From DAOUJI01 sp034422875 (lineage in GTDB: Bacteria > Chloroflexota > Dehalococcoidia > Lucifugimonadales > JAGWBF01), in contig DAOUJI010000032.1 of assembly GCA_034422875.1 (NCBI GenBank), positions 1-39,241 on the forward strand: a stretch of DNA of 39,241 nt, in the 5' to 3' direction. Position numbers and translations under genes: made by a program. This document shows, one piece after another, positions 25,509-32,888 of the stretch (the first letter of the stretch is position 1; every line of letters begins with the position of its first letter). Under the pieces are notes generated by a model. That model did not search any database. It had not been told where the DNA came from and saw only the letters and a program-made list of their open reading frames with translations.

Positions 25509-25757
25509 GGCATTCCTATGAAAGTAGACGTCGACAGCCCCTTCTCTCCTGGCAGCAGCCAGTCGGATGACAAGTATGGAACCCTATTCGTCATTCCTGC
25601 GGAGGCAGGAATCCAGGAAGCGCCTTTCCTCCCTGCGTGGTTTCCTGGACTCCAGCCTTCGCTGGAGATACGGTGTGGTGGGCGCCCGGCTTTTCATTCT
25701 GCGTGGCGGAGATGGCAATCCCCTTGGTGGATTCCTATGACGGAACAGTCTGCGTGA
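25509..25757 (+). repeat. Long direct repeat, copy B (downstream of cinA)
   Basis: Second copy of the composite element, same orientation as copy A, 1.69 kb away. It includes the hairpin ATTCCTGC-GGAG-GCAGGAAT (25592-25611) and CTCCAG-N6-CTGGAG (25650-25667). It runs into the start region of the DUF2157 gene. The remainder of the 278-bp gap after cinA (25434-25508) shows nothing assignable. Confidence 0.72.
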
Positions 25758-27037
25758 CCGATAACCCTCCACCTGAAAACACAGTTGACCGCCGGTTCCT
25801 GACGAAGCTAGCCGTTGAGATACAACGTTGGCGCAGTCAGGGCCTGATTTCCCAAGCCCAAGCCGACTCGATCCTCGACAGCTACGGCTCGGACGCTGCA
25901 ATCTCTACGGTCGATAGAGCCCGAGGCCGCCTCATATCTATACTCGCCGTCCTCGGGGCGATTCTGGTTGGAATCGGAATTATTCTTTTCTTTGCGTCCA
26001 ACTGGGACGCCATCCTCAGACCCGTCCGGCTGGGGTTGGTTATGGCATGCGTGCCGGCGGCGTATGGCGCGGCCTATTGGCTGCGCTATGTTAAAGGCTA
26101 CGAAAGAGTCGGCGCGGCGTTCATCCTGTTGGCTGCTGTCATCTATGGCGCTGCCATTCACCTCGTAGCCCAAATCTACAATTTCCCGGTCTACGACCCG
26201 ACGCTATTCACATATTGGTTCGCCGGAGTCGTGCCGCTGGCCTATCTGACCCGGTCCCAGCCGACGGTATTCCTCTCCATAGGCCTGGCGCTTTCCGCAA
26301 CGGGCTTCTGGCTTTCCGAATATCTGGATGATGCAAACGGTCAAGCCGTAGGATTATTCTCAGTCTCTATCTATGCCATGCTGGGACTGGCGTTGTTCGG
26401 GCTCGGCCAACTTCAAGGCCACTTTCGAGAAACCCGGGACTACGCTTGGGCGTTCCTAATTACGGGAACGCTTACGGTCCTTTTTGCCGTGTACTTCCTT
26501 GGCTTCAGGGAGGCCTACGATACGCTGGATACAACCCAAAGGATCGACCCAGAGGCGCCGCTGGGACTTTGGGTCCTTCTATACTCGATCTCAGCCATAG
26601 GGCTTATAGCTCTGGCCGCCACCTACGTCAGAAGCTTGCGTCAAGGTCGGACGGTCAAGGCGCAGTCATTCGAGTTGCTGGGCGCCATACTTATCGCTGC
26701 TGCCGCCTTCACCGTCCTGCTCGCCCCCCACGGACACGAAATCACTTTTCCCCTAGTATTCAACCTGCTGTTGCTCCTGGCAATCGTCGGTTTGGTGGTC
26801 CTGGGATATGTTAGAGCGAACGAGTGGTTTATCAACATCGGACTGGCCTTCTTCGCGCTGGACGTTGTCACACGATATTTCGAGCTGAGTTGGGACCTGC
26901 TGGACAGGTCAATCGTTTTCGTCGTGGCCGGCGTTATCCTCCTGGGCGGGGGATTCTTCCTCGAGAGGGGTCGAAGAAAGATGTTCGAGCGAATGGCCGA
27001 AGACCGACAGGAAACTAAGGACGCAGATGAGCTTTAG
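25712..27037 (+). CDS. DUF2157 multi-spanning membrane protein
   Basis: A protein of about 441 residues. A soluble N-terminal part carries the DUF2157 signature (FLTKLAVEIQRWRSQGLISQ near residues 28-47, then ILDSYG), followed by about twelve hydrophobic helices. The role is unknown; the family is often paired with GDYXXLXY proteins, as here. The start is uncertain: GTG 25637 and ATG 25712 lie inside repeat copy B, and GTG 25754 is at its edge. The true N-terminus may therefore be at 25754. The 3' end overlaps the next gene by 11 bases, implying coupled translation. Confidence 0.75.
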   Translation: MAIPLVDSYDGTVCVTDNPPPENTVDRRFLTKLAVEIQRWRSQGLISQAQADSILDSYGSDAAISTVDRARGRLISILAVLGAILVGIGIILFFASNWDAILRPVRLGLVMACVPAAYGAAYWLRYVKGYERVGAAFILLAAVIYGAAIHLVAQIYNFPVYDPTLFTYWFAGVVPLAYLTRSQPTVFLSIGLALSATGFWLSEYLDDANGQAVGLFSVSIYAMLGLALFGLGQLQGHFRETRDYAWAFLITGTLTVLFAVYFLGFREAYDTLDTTQRIDPEAPLGLWVLLYSISAIGLIALAATYVRSLRQGRTVKAQSFELLGAILIAAAAFTVLLAPHGHEITFPLVFNLLLLLAIVGLVVLGYVRANEWFINIGLAFFALDVVTRYFELSWDLLDRSIVFVVAGVILLGGGFFLERGRRKMFERMAEDRQETKDADEL

Positions 27038-27545
27038 ATTCAAGTTGGCCTTCCTGGTCATCGCCGCAGCCCAGGTGCTTTTGCTTCTGGGGCTGATAGC
27101 CGACCGGGAATTCACGCTGCGGACAGGGACAGAGGTGGTGCTGGAAACTCTCCCGGTCGACCCCAGATCGCTGCTCCAGGGGGACTACGTGATCTTGCGA
27201 TACGAAATTGCCCAGCTCCCTGATGACTGGAAGGCTGGCCCTGGGCAAGAAGTCTACGTCTACCTCCAAGAGGGGCCGGAGTCCTGGCAGTCCGTTGGCA
27301 GGGAGTTCCGAAAGAACGATGCGGACGACCGCCCCTTCATCAAAGGAACGGTGGGCGCGAACAGGGAAATCGACTTCGGGATAGGCACGTATTTCGTCCC
27401 GGAAGGCTCCGGGCACGTTATCGAGCAGTCCAACGACATTAAGGTAGTGGTTTCGGTGGACAACCGCGGCAGAGCCGTTATCAAGGATGTGCTGGTGGAC
27501 GGAGAGCCTTTCGACGAAGTTCGAGAGAGCGGGAACTCCCCCTGA
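27027..27545 (+). CDS. GDYXXLXY domain protein
   Basis: A 172-residue protein with one N-terminal membrane helix (residues about 5-25) and an extracytoplasmic domain. The name-giving motif reads GDYVILRY near residues 51-58, preceded by LETLPVDPRSLLQ. This family is found next to DUF2157/DUF4401 membrane proteins, and the 11-base overlap with the DUF2157 gene fits. Function is unknown; a role in an envelope complex is likely. Two hairpins lie downstream. Confidence 0.85.
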   Translation: MSFRFKLAFLVIAAAQVLLLLGLIADREFTLRTGTEVVLETLPVDPRSLLQGDYVILRYEIAQLPDDWKAGPGQEVYVYLQEGPESWQSVGREFRKNDADDRPFIKGTVGANREIDFGIGTYFVPEGSGHVIEQSNDIKVVVSVDNRGRAVIKDVLVDGEPFDEVRESGNSP

Positions 27546-27597
27546 GCCACGCCGTCAACGGTACTGGGGCAGAACCACCGCGAATACAACCAATCAC

Positions 27598-27625
27598 GTA
27601 GGGGCGATCGGCCGGTCGCCCCTAC
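27598..27625. repeat. Palindrome GTAGGGGCGA...TCGCCCCTAC
   Basis: A near-perfect palindrome with 10-base arms around TCGGCCGG. It resembles a widely dispersed GTAGGGGCGACC-type repeat of environmental genomes. It may also stabilise or end the GDYXXLXY transcript. Confidence 0.5.
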
Positions 27626-27676
27626 CCATCCAAACGCACCCTCATAGAACGACGGGGGACCCTAAAGATAAACCAA

Positions 27677-27696
27677 GGGGGAGCATACGCTCCCCC
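27677..27696. terminator. Hairpin between convergent genes
   Basis: GGGGGAGC and GCTCCCCC form a perfect 8-bp stem with ATAC loop, between the plus-strand GDYXXLXY gene and the minus-strand amidohydrolase. A T-rich CATTTG follows on the plus side. A bidirectional terminator is likely. Confidence 0.6.
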
Positions 27697-27722
27697 CAGT
27701 CATTTGAAACTCTTGCCCAAGC

Positions 27723-29003
27723 CTAAGGCTTGATGGGATAGGCGCGGAGGGCGTTGTCCCACAACAGCTTCTTCTTGCTCTCCTGGGAAACTCCTTCCAG
27801 CTTCATCACGTCTCCGACGGCTGAGGCGTAGTGCCTCCCCTCGGGGTGGCCGAAGTCGGTGGCGCTGACAATGACGTGGTCTCCCACGTTGTTGATGACG
27901 TCGATGATGTTGGGGTCGTCCTGGTCGGCGGCCACAAAGCACTGCTCGGAGAAGTACTCCTTGGGCATCCGGCTGAGGCCGTTGATTTTCAGGCCCCGGG
28001 TGCCTCCCTGTATGCCTGATTCCAGGCGGTCAGGCCAGAAGGACGCCCAACCGCAGCCCGACTCCAGGAACACTATCTTCAGCTTGGGATGGCGCTCCAA
28101 CACTCCTCCCATAATCAGGGCGGTGCAGGCCATCATGCTGCCCATGACGAAGGAGACGGTGGTGCGGCAGTTTCGCAGGCCCGGAATGTAGTCCAGCATG
28201 CCCTGGTCGAAGGGGTGATTGGAGCTGGGGTGCAATCCGATGGGGACTCCTAGGTCGGCGCAGGTCTCCCACAGGGGGTCGCAAACTTCGTCGTAGAGGC
28301 GTAGGTTCGGCACAGGCGCGGGGTTGAGGTGGACCGCCTTGAAGTCGTGCTCTTTCACGGCCCTCTCCACTTCTCTTCGGGCCAACTCAGGATCCCGGAG
28401 GTCGATGGACGCAGCACCGCAGGCTCCCGGACCGATGTCCCTGGTGAAGTCGCCCAGCCAGCGGTTATAGGCCCTCCGGATCGCGGTAGCCGTCTCGCCG
28501 TCCATCTCGGCGGCTCCAGTGACCCAGAACCCGACGGTGGGGTACAGAATCATGTAGTCGATGCCGTGGGTGTCCATCACTTCGCGGTAGGCGCGGGCCG
28601 GGAAGTTCTCATCCGCCCACTTGCCGTAGGCGTCGGTCAAGTCGTTCAGCTCCCGGTCCTCGATGATGGTCACGCCCGTCTCCGCGTTCGCGGTGCTTCC
28701 GAATGCCTGGTCGGAGTCGGTGCCCTGGACCAGCGGCTTACCGTCCGTTCCCACTCGTGGGTCTCGGGGCGCTCTGTTAGGCACCTGACGTCCCATTACC
28801 TCAATTTCCATATTGAAGCAAAGAGGATCGTCCTGACCTCTCTCCTGCAGGCGGGCCTCGCCATCAGCCAGCGTGGAGGCGTGGGCCCAGCGGGCGAACC
28901 CCTTTCCCACGGCTCCCTTGTACTTCTTTTCCAGGTACTCGTCCCAGATGTCCTGTGGCTCCAGAATGTGCGCGTCGCCGTCTATGAACCTGAGTCTCTC
29001 CAT
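27723..29003 (-). CDS. Amidohydrolase family 2 protein (paralog 1)
   Basis: A 426-residue TIM-barrel metal-dependent hydrolase (COG2159/PF04909 type, related to ACMSD-like decarboxylases). Metal-binding pattern: DGDAHILEP near residues 8-16, with DxH replacing HxH as is common in this subgroup, GLHPSSNHPFDQG near 257, FLESGCGWASF near 310, and ATDFGHPEG near 385. The substrate is unknown; aromatic or heterocyclic acids are usual for the family. GGAGGG precedes the ATG. It is a clear paralog of the gene at 30761-31948, and the triple-Cache gene lies between them, all on the same strand. Confidence 0.85.
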   Translation of the reverse strand: MERLRFIDGDAHILEPQDIWDEYLEKKYKGAVGKGFARWAHASTLADGEARLQERGQDDPLCFNMEIEVMGRQVPNRAPRDPRVGTDGKPLVQGTDSDQAFGSTANAETGVTIIEDRELNDLTDAYGKWADENFPARAYREVMDTHGIDYMILYPTVGFWVTGAAEMDGETATAIRRAYNRWLGDFTRDIGPGACGAASIDLRDPELARREVERAVKEHDFKAVHLNPAPVPNLRLYDEVCDPLWETCADLGVPIGLHPSSNHPFDQGMLDYIPGLRNCRTTVSFVMGSMMACTALIMGGVLERHPKLKIVFLESGCGWASFWPDRLESGIQGGTRGLKINGLSRMPKEYFSEQCFVAADQDDPNIIDVINNVGDHVIVSATDFGHPEGRHYASAVGDVMKLEGVSQESKKKLLWDNALRAYPIKP

Positions 29004-29232
29004 CGAAACCCTCCGTTATTCTCCGCCTGTTGATGCCTTGTAGACTTAATTATAGGGAAAACCCCGTGGCTCTACAACAAGCCTGCGGTGAACGGCCCGA
29101 CAGTATACCCGGTCTGCAGACCGACATTTTGCTTACCCGGGTCTTACTCGTACCGGCCGGACGGGATGCCTACGTCGTCGTGGAGCGCTGCCCAGGAACG
29201 TCTGACTCCTTCCACGCCGGTGGCCGGCTGGA

Positions 29233-30564
29233 CTAAGGGGAAGTGGGCAGCACCTGATACCAGCCGGAGCCAAACAGCAGCCCGTCGTGCCGCACCACCC
29301 AGGAATGCTTGAACTCCTGGTTGCCGGTGACGAGGTTCTGGAACAGATAGTCCACCCATAGGCCCTGCTCGCCAGCACTCAACATCACGTCGCCGAACCT
29401 GTAACCGGTAACGTCAACTCCCAAGTCGCCCTTCAGGTCACGACCTAATTGGTTTGGGTCCGCATGGGCGATCAACCGGTCCGTCTCATCGAATATGAAG
29501 ACATACCATTCCCCATCCACGCTCTCAGGCGAGTTGTAATAGTTGACGGTGGCCTCTCTACCCTCTTCGTTATAGCGTTGGAGGGCCTGGTCCACCAGGG
29601 CTACGGTGTAGGCGGTGGGGTCCGCCCTGGTGGCTTCCGCTGGGGAACTGGGCAGCACCTGATACCAGCCGGAGCCAAACAGCAGCCCGTCGTGCCGCAC
29701 GACCCAGGAATGCTTGAACTCCTGGTTTCCAGTGACGAGGTTCTGGAACAGATAGTCCACCCATAGGCCCTGCTCACCAGCGTTCAACATCACGTCGCCG
29801 AACCTGTAACCGGTAACGTCAACACCCAAGTCGCCCTTCAGGTCACGACCTAATTGGTTTGGGTCCGCATGGGCGATCAACCGGTCCGTTTCATCGAATA
29901 TAAAGACGTACCATTCCCCATCGACGCCCTCAGGAGAGTTGTAATAGTTGACAGTGGCCTCTCTTCCCTCGTCGTTATAGCGTCGGAGGGCCTGCTCCAC
30001 CAGGGATACGGTGTAGGCGGTGGGATCCGCCTTGGTGGCTTCAATTGGTAAAGTGGGAAGCACTTGATACCAGCCGGACCCGAAGATAAGGCCGTCATGT
30101 CGCACGACCCAGGTATGTTTGAACTCCTGGTTTCCAGTAACCAGATTCAAGAACATGTAGTCCACCCACAGGCCGCGCTCGTCGACGCTCAACATCACGT
30201 CGTTGTACCGGTAACCTGCGGAGTCGACTCCAATGTCGCCTTTCACGTCCTCTCCCAGTACGGCAGGGTTGCGATGGGCAATTATTCTATCGTTCTCATC
30301 CAGGATGAAGACATACCACTCCCCCACGGCGCTTTCCGGCGTGTTGTAGTAGTCGATGGTGGCTTCCCTGCCTTCAGCTTTGTACCGGCCAAGCGCCTGG
30401 GAAACCATGTCGACAGTGAACTCTGCCCGGTCAGACAAGTGGAACTCAAAGTCGTCGGACTGATCCGAGTCTCCGGCCTGAAAGACCAACGCGATGACAC
30501 CGACAACCAACGCCGCGACGGCCACGACCAGCGCCAGTCCGCCTAGAAGCAATACATTACGCAT
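29233..30564 (-). CDS. Membrane-anchored protein with three tandem Cache domains
   Basis: A 443-residue protein. One N-terminal helix (residues about 5-28) anchors it with the rest outside the cell. Three repeats of exactly 135 residues follow, each with the sCache/dCache-like pattern: REATxxYYNxPE, GEWYVFIxDExDRxIAH, GYRxxDVML, GLWVDYxFxNLVTGNQEFKH and WVVRHDGLxFGSGWY. Repeats 2 and 3 are almost identical in DNA, with repeat 1 more diverged, so the last duplication is recent. Cache domains bind small ligands such as organic acids or amines. No kinase, HAMP, chemotaxis or cyclase output domain is present. ATG 30564 is preferred over a TTG one codon earlier. It lies between two amidohydrolase paralogs. 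Confidence 0.82.
   Translation of the reverse strand: MRNVLLLGGLALVVAVAALVVGVIALVFQAGDSDQSDDFEFHLSDRAEFTVDMVSQALGRYKAEGREATIDYYNTPESAVGEWYVFILDENDRIIAHRNPAVLGEDVKGDIGVDSAGYRYNDVMLSVDERGLWVDYMFLNLVTGNQEFKHTWVVRHDGLIFGSGWYQVLPTLPIEATKADPTAYTVSLVEQALRRYNDEGREATVNYYNSPEGVDGEWYVFIFDETDRLIAHADPNQLGRDLKGDLGVDVTGYRFGDVMLNAGEQGLWVDYLFQNLVTGNQEFKHSWVVRHDGLLFGSGWYQVLPSSPAEATRADPTAYTVALVDQALQRYNEEGREATVNYYNSPESVDGEWYVFIFDETDRLIAHADPNQLGRDLKGDLGVDVTGYRFGDVMLSAGEQGLWVDYLFQNLVTGNQEFKHSWVVRHDGLLFGSGWYQVLPTSP
29243..30430 (-). repeat. Three tandem 405-bp coding repeats
   Basis: The block GGCAG/GGAAGCACCTGATACC recurs at 29246, 29651 and 30056, a period of exactly 405 bases. The two lower-coordinate units differ at only scattered, mostly silent sites. 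This invites recombination and assembly collapse, so the true copy number should be treated with care. Confidence 0.8.
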
Positions 30565-30705
30565 CAAACACCTCTACCGTCTAGAGAGTCCATATGTAGG
30601 AACAATCTGGGTATGCAAGTATACAAGCCAATCTCCATTCTTGGCACTGTGTATCGTTAGGCTCCTCTCACCAATTTCCTGGGAACACTGGCTCCCGATA
30701 AATGA

Positions 30706-30733
30706 GAAGGGGCGCCGATTTGGGCGCCCCTTC
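30706..30733 (-). terminator. Rho-independent terminator after paralog 2 amidohydrolase
   Basis: GAAGGGGCGCC and GGCGCCCCTTC form a perfect 11-bp stem around GATTTG. On the minus strand it is followed by CTCATTTAT. It lies 28 bases past the stop of the gene at 30761 and should separate it from the triple-Cache gene. Confidence 0.7.
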
Positions 30734-30760
30734 ACGTTGGACTTAGCTATACGATGGGAA

Positions 30761-31948
30761 CTAGAAGCCGTAGGCCCTGACCCCGTTGTCCCAAAGGATC
30801 CGCTTCTTGGTCTCGTCGGTCACGCCTGGGACGTTCATAAAGTCCCGGGCGGCGGTCTGGTAGCGGTAGCCCTCGGGGTGTCCGAAGTCGGTGGCAGTCA
30901 GGAGCACCTGCTCACCCACCGTCTGGGCCACCAGCGGTATCCCAGGGTCGTCCTGGTCGGCGGCTATGAAGCACTGCTCGGCGAAGTAGTCCTGCGGGGA
31001 CTTGGTCAGGCCGTTGATTTTGAGTCCCCGGTTGCCACCGTTGATTCCCGACATCATCCGCTCGGGCCAGTAGCTCGCCCATCCTGCGCCGGCTTCAAGG
31101 AAGGCCACCCTGAGTCCGGGGTGCCTCTCCAGGACTCCTCCCATGATGAAGGCGGAACAGCAGAGCATGCTTCCTATGGAGAAGGCCACGGTGCCCTGAA
31201 CGTTCCTAAGGTCAGGGAGGTAGTAGGGTATCATCCCCATGTCCAGCCCGTTGGACGCGCTGGGATGGACGCCCACCGGCACGTTAAGCTCAGCGCATGC
31301 GGCCCATACCTGGTCGCACTCCGGGTCGTAGACCCGGCGACCCGGGACGGGGGACGGGTTCAGGTGGACAGATTTGAAGCCGTACTCCGTTACGCAGCGG
31401 CGCACTTCTTGGGCTGCGGCTTCCGGGTCCCGCAGGTCTATGGAGGCTGCCCCGTAGGCCCTGCCGCCTATGTCTCTGGTGAAGTCACCCAGCCAGGTGT
31501 TGTAGGCCCGGCGCACGGCGGCGGCGAACTCTGGCTCCATGTCGGGGCTGGATGTGGACCACAGGCCCACTGTGGGGTAGAGAATCATCCGGTCGATTCC
31601 CGACAGGTCCATGACCTGCCTGTAGGTCTCGGCGTCGAATCCCCTCTCCTGCCACTTGCCGTAGTATTCCTCCACTCCCATGGTGAAGACCTCGGCGCCC
31701 GAGGCTTCCCGGAGGGGTTCGGGGTCGGTATCTTCCTTCTCGTTCTGGGCCCGCCTCATGGGCTGAGGCGGAAAGTCGTCCACTTCCACCGAGACGTTGA
31801 TGGTCCAGGGGTCGGTGGGCTTGGTGGCCCGCTCGTAGGCCAGGTGGGACTTTATACGCCCCTTGTACCTGCTCTCCAGATAGTCGTTCCAGATGCTGTC
31901 CGGCTCCACGACGTGGGCGTCGCTGTCAACAAACTTGATCCGGTCCAT
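30761..31948 (-). CDS. Amidohydrolase family 2 protein (paralog 2)
   Basis: A 395-residue TIM-barrel hydrolase, colinear with the protein at 27723-29003. It has DSDAHVVEP near residues 8-16, GVHPSASNGLDMG near 228, FLEAGAGWASYWPERM near 281, and TATDFGHPEGYR near 358. The middle segment GAASIDLRDPE is shared exactly with paralog 1, and both carry a GLKINGL motif near the C-terminal third. AGGAGG stands 6 bases before the ATG. The N-terminal 80 residues are shorter than in paralog 1. A strong terminator follows it, so it is probably its own transcription unit. Substrate unknown. Confidence 0.85.
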   Translation of the reverse strand: MDRIKFVDSDAHVVEPDSIWNDYLESRYKGRIKSHLAYERATKPTDPWTINVSVEVDDFPPQPMRRAQNEKEDTDPEPLREASGAEVFTMGVEEYYGKWQERGFDAETYRQVMDLSGIDRMILYPTVGLWSTSSPDMEPEFAAAVRRAYNTWLGDFTRDIGGRAYGAASIDLRDPEAAAQEVRRCVTEYGFKSVHLNPSPVPGRRVYDPECDQVWAACAELNVPVGVHPSASNGLDMGMIPYYLPDLRNVQGTVAFSIGSMLCCSAFIMGGVLERHPGLRVAFLEAGAGWASYWPERMMSGINGGNRGLKINGLTKSPQDYFAEQCFIAADQDDPGIPLVAQTVGEQVLLTATDFGHPEGYRYQTAARDFMNVPGVTDETKKRILWDNGVRAYGF

Positions 31949-32031
31949 TCAGGTCCTCCTGATTATTTTCGCGTCTAACCCAAGGCCCGCCCATTATAGA
32001 CTAGCCGATGCCCGAATGCCACGGACCTGCT

Positions 32032-32053
32032 CGTCATTCCAGCACAGTCAGAA
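32032..32053 (+). repeat. Palindromic element, decayed copy
   Basis: CGTCATTCCAGC matches the left half of the family, but the right arm is lost. It lies 40 bases before the next copy in the same orientation. Confidence 0.45.
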
Positions 32054-32071
32054 AACCGCGAGCCCACCACC

Positions 32072-32128
32072 CCGTCATTTCAGCCCAGAGCCAGCCTCGT
32101 ACCCCGATACGGGGCTGGAATCCAGGGA
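32072..32128 (+). repeat. Palindromic element with extended loop
   Basis: It begins CCGTCATTTCAGCCC and ends GGGGCTGGAATCCAGGGA. The arms pair over 10 bases with one T-G wobble, and the loop is enlarged by about 25 bases containing a second small hairpin CCCCG-ATA-CGGGG. Confidence 0.6.
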
Positions 32129-32171
32129 AGCCCGGCCACCACTCAAGTAAACCTGGAAGCCAGTGCCCACC

Positions 32172-32203
32172 CCGTCATTCCAGCGCAGGCTGGAATCCAG
32201 GGA
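32172..32203 (+). repeat. Palindromic element downstream of the GIY-YIG gene
   Basis: A 32-base copy with the perfect stem ATTCCAGC-GCAG-GCTGGAAT. It lies 20 bases past the GIY-YIG stop codon. It is inverted relative to the copy at 32536-32567 and differs from it only at the paired stem positions. Confidence 0.8.
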
Positions 32204-32223
32204 GTTGAAAATAAGGCGACGCA

Positions 32224-32517
32224 TTAAAGAATCTCATCGTACAAGTCCCTCCACTCCGGATTGAACTCCTCAATAAGCCTTACCTTCCACGCACGTTTCC
32301 ATACCTTAAGTTGCTTCTCCCTCTGAATGGCCACTTCCATCGTGGAATGGACTTCGTACCACACCAAACTGTGCACTCCATACCGTTTAGTGAACCCGTC
32401 GACTAGGCCTTCCCTGTGCTGCCACACCCGTTGCGGGAGATTCGACGTGACGCCGATGTACAGGGTGCCGTTGCGCTGGGTAGCGAGGATATAGACGCAA
32501 GGCAGTCTTTCAGGCAT
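32224..32517 (-). CDS. Small GIY-YIG nuclease family protein
   Basis: A 97-residue single-domain GIY-YIG protein. Catalytic landmarks: CVYIL with Tyr9 (GIY strand), YIG at 20-22, Arg30 in LPQRVWQH, Glu67 in QREKQLK, and NPEWRDLY at 86-93. It belongs to the small YhbQ/UPF0213-like group with no extra DNA-binding domain. Members have been linked to DNA repair, but most are uncharacterised. The gene has about 20 bases on each side before inverted copies of the CGTCATTCC palindrome, so gene plus palindromes form a compact unit. AAGGCGA also recurs directly at 32213 and 32529. Confidence 0.9.
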   Translation of the reverse strand: MPERLPCVYILATQRNGTLYIGVTSNLPQRVWQHREGLVDGFTKRYGVHSLVWYEVHSTMEVAIQREKQLKVWKRAWKVRLIEEFNPEWRDLYDEIL

Positions 32518-32535
32518 GGAATTCAGTCAAGGCGA

Positions 32536-32567
32536 TCCCTGGATTCCTGCCTGCGCAGGAATGACGG
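32536..32567 (-). repeat. Palindromic element upstream of the GIY-YIG gene
   Basis: A 32-base copy in inverted orientation, with perfect stem ATTCCTGC-GCAG-GCAGGAAT when read on the minus strand. It lies 18 bases before the GIY-YIG start. The rest of 32568-32638, between this element and hicA, holds nothing recognisable. Confidence 0.8.
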
Positions 32568-32638
32568 ATTGGTTCGGCTCGCTAGAACCCCGCCTGTTGC
32601 CCTTGGGAGCGACGGCGACGAGGGGCACGTCGAGTGGT

Positions 32639-32887
32639 CTAGTACAGGCCCAACCGGACTACGTCGGCGACAGTCCATCTGGCTCGGTCTTGAATCATTG
32701 TCCTGAGGATGCCGATAGCAAAGGTATCTCCCGGACTGTGAAAGGCTACAGTGACTCTTCTTCCGTCGGGATGTCGATAATGTTGGTGGCTGCCCCGCTG
32801 ACGCCTGAACTCGAAACCATCCCTAAGGAGTGCATTGACAAGTTCACGGGCTGTTACGGTGCGAAGTCTGCTCCAGTCGATGGTCAA
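32639..32887 (-). CDS. hicA: HicA-like mRNA interferase toxin
   Basis: An 82-residue HicA-family toxin with a dsRNA-binding-like fold that cleaves mRNA during translation. The catalytic His34 lies in RRQRGSHQHYRHPDGRRV, and the N-terminal helix reads TARELVNALLRDGFEF. The start is TTG at 32887, one base after the stop of hicB (TGA-C-TTG), so expression depends on hicB translation. Length is normal for the family. The order is antitoxin first, which is the less usual order but known. Confidence 0.85.
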   Translation of the reverse strand: MTIDWSRLRTVTARELVNALLRDGFEFRRQRGSHQHYRHPDGRRVTVAFHSPGDTFAIGILRTMIQDRARWTVADVVRLGLY

Positions 32888-32888
32888 G

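Larger units (their letters stand above)
31949..32223. other. 275-bp gene-free stretch filled with palindromic elements
   Basis: This gap holds three copies of the CGTCATTCC element (32032, 32072 and 32172). Nothing in it looks coding. The first 80 bases upstream of the amidohydrolase ATG show no clear promoter. Confidence 0.6.

Noticed and set aside
25736..25757. A tiny ATG frame (ATGACGGAACAG...TGA) before the DUF2157 gene
   Set aside because: Six codons inside the repeat, without a ribosome-binding site; a leader peptide cannot be supported.
29144..29236. Alternative minus-strand frame continuing past the Cache gene stop, ending DDVGIPSGRYE
   Set aside because: It looked like a possible decayed coding tail, but it is out of frame with the Cache repeats, too short and matches nothing I can name.
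30494..31978. A 494-codon plus-strand open frame
   Set aside because: It is antisense to the amidohydrolase and Cache genes, has low-complexity Gly/Val/His composition typical of a shadow frame, and matches no family.
32026..32204. A CRISPR-like run of three similar elements
   Set aside because: Spacing is irregular, the copies differ in length and integrity, and no cas gene is present; they are palindromic dispersed elements.
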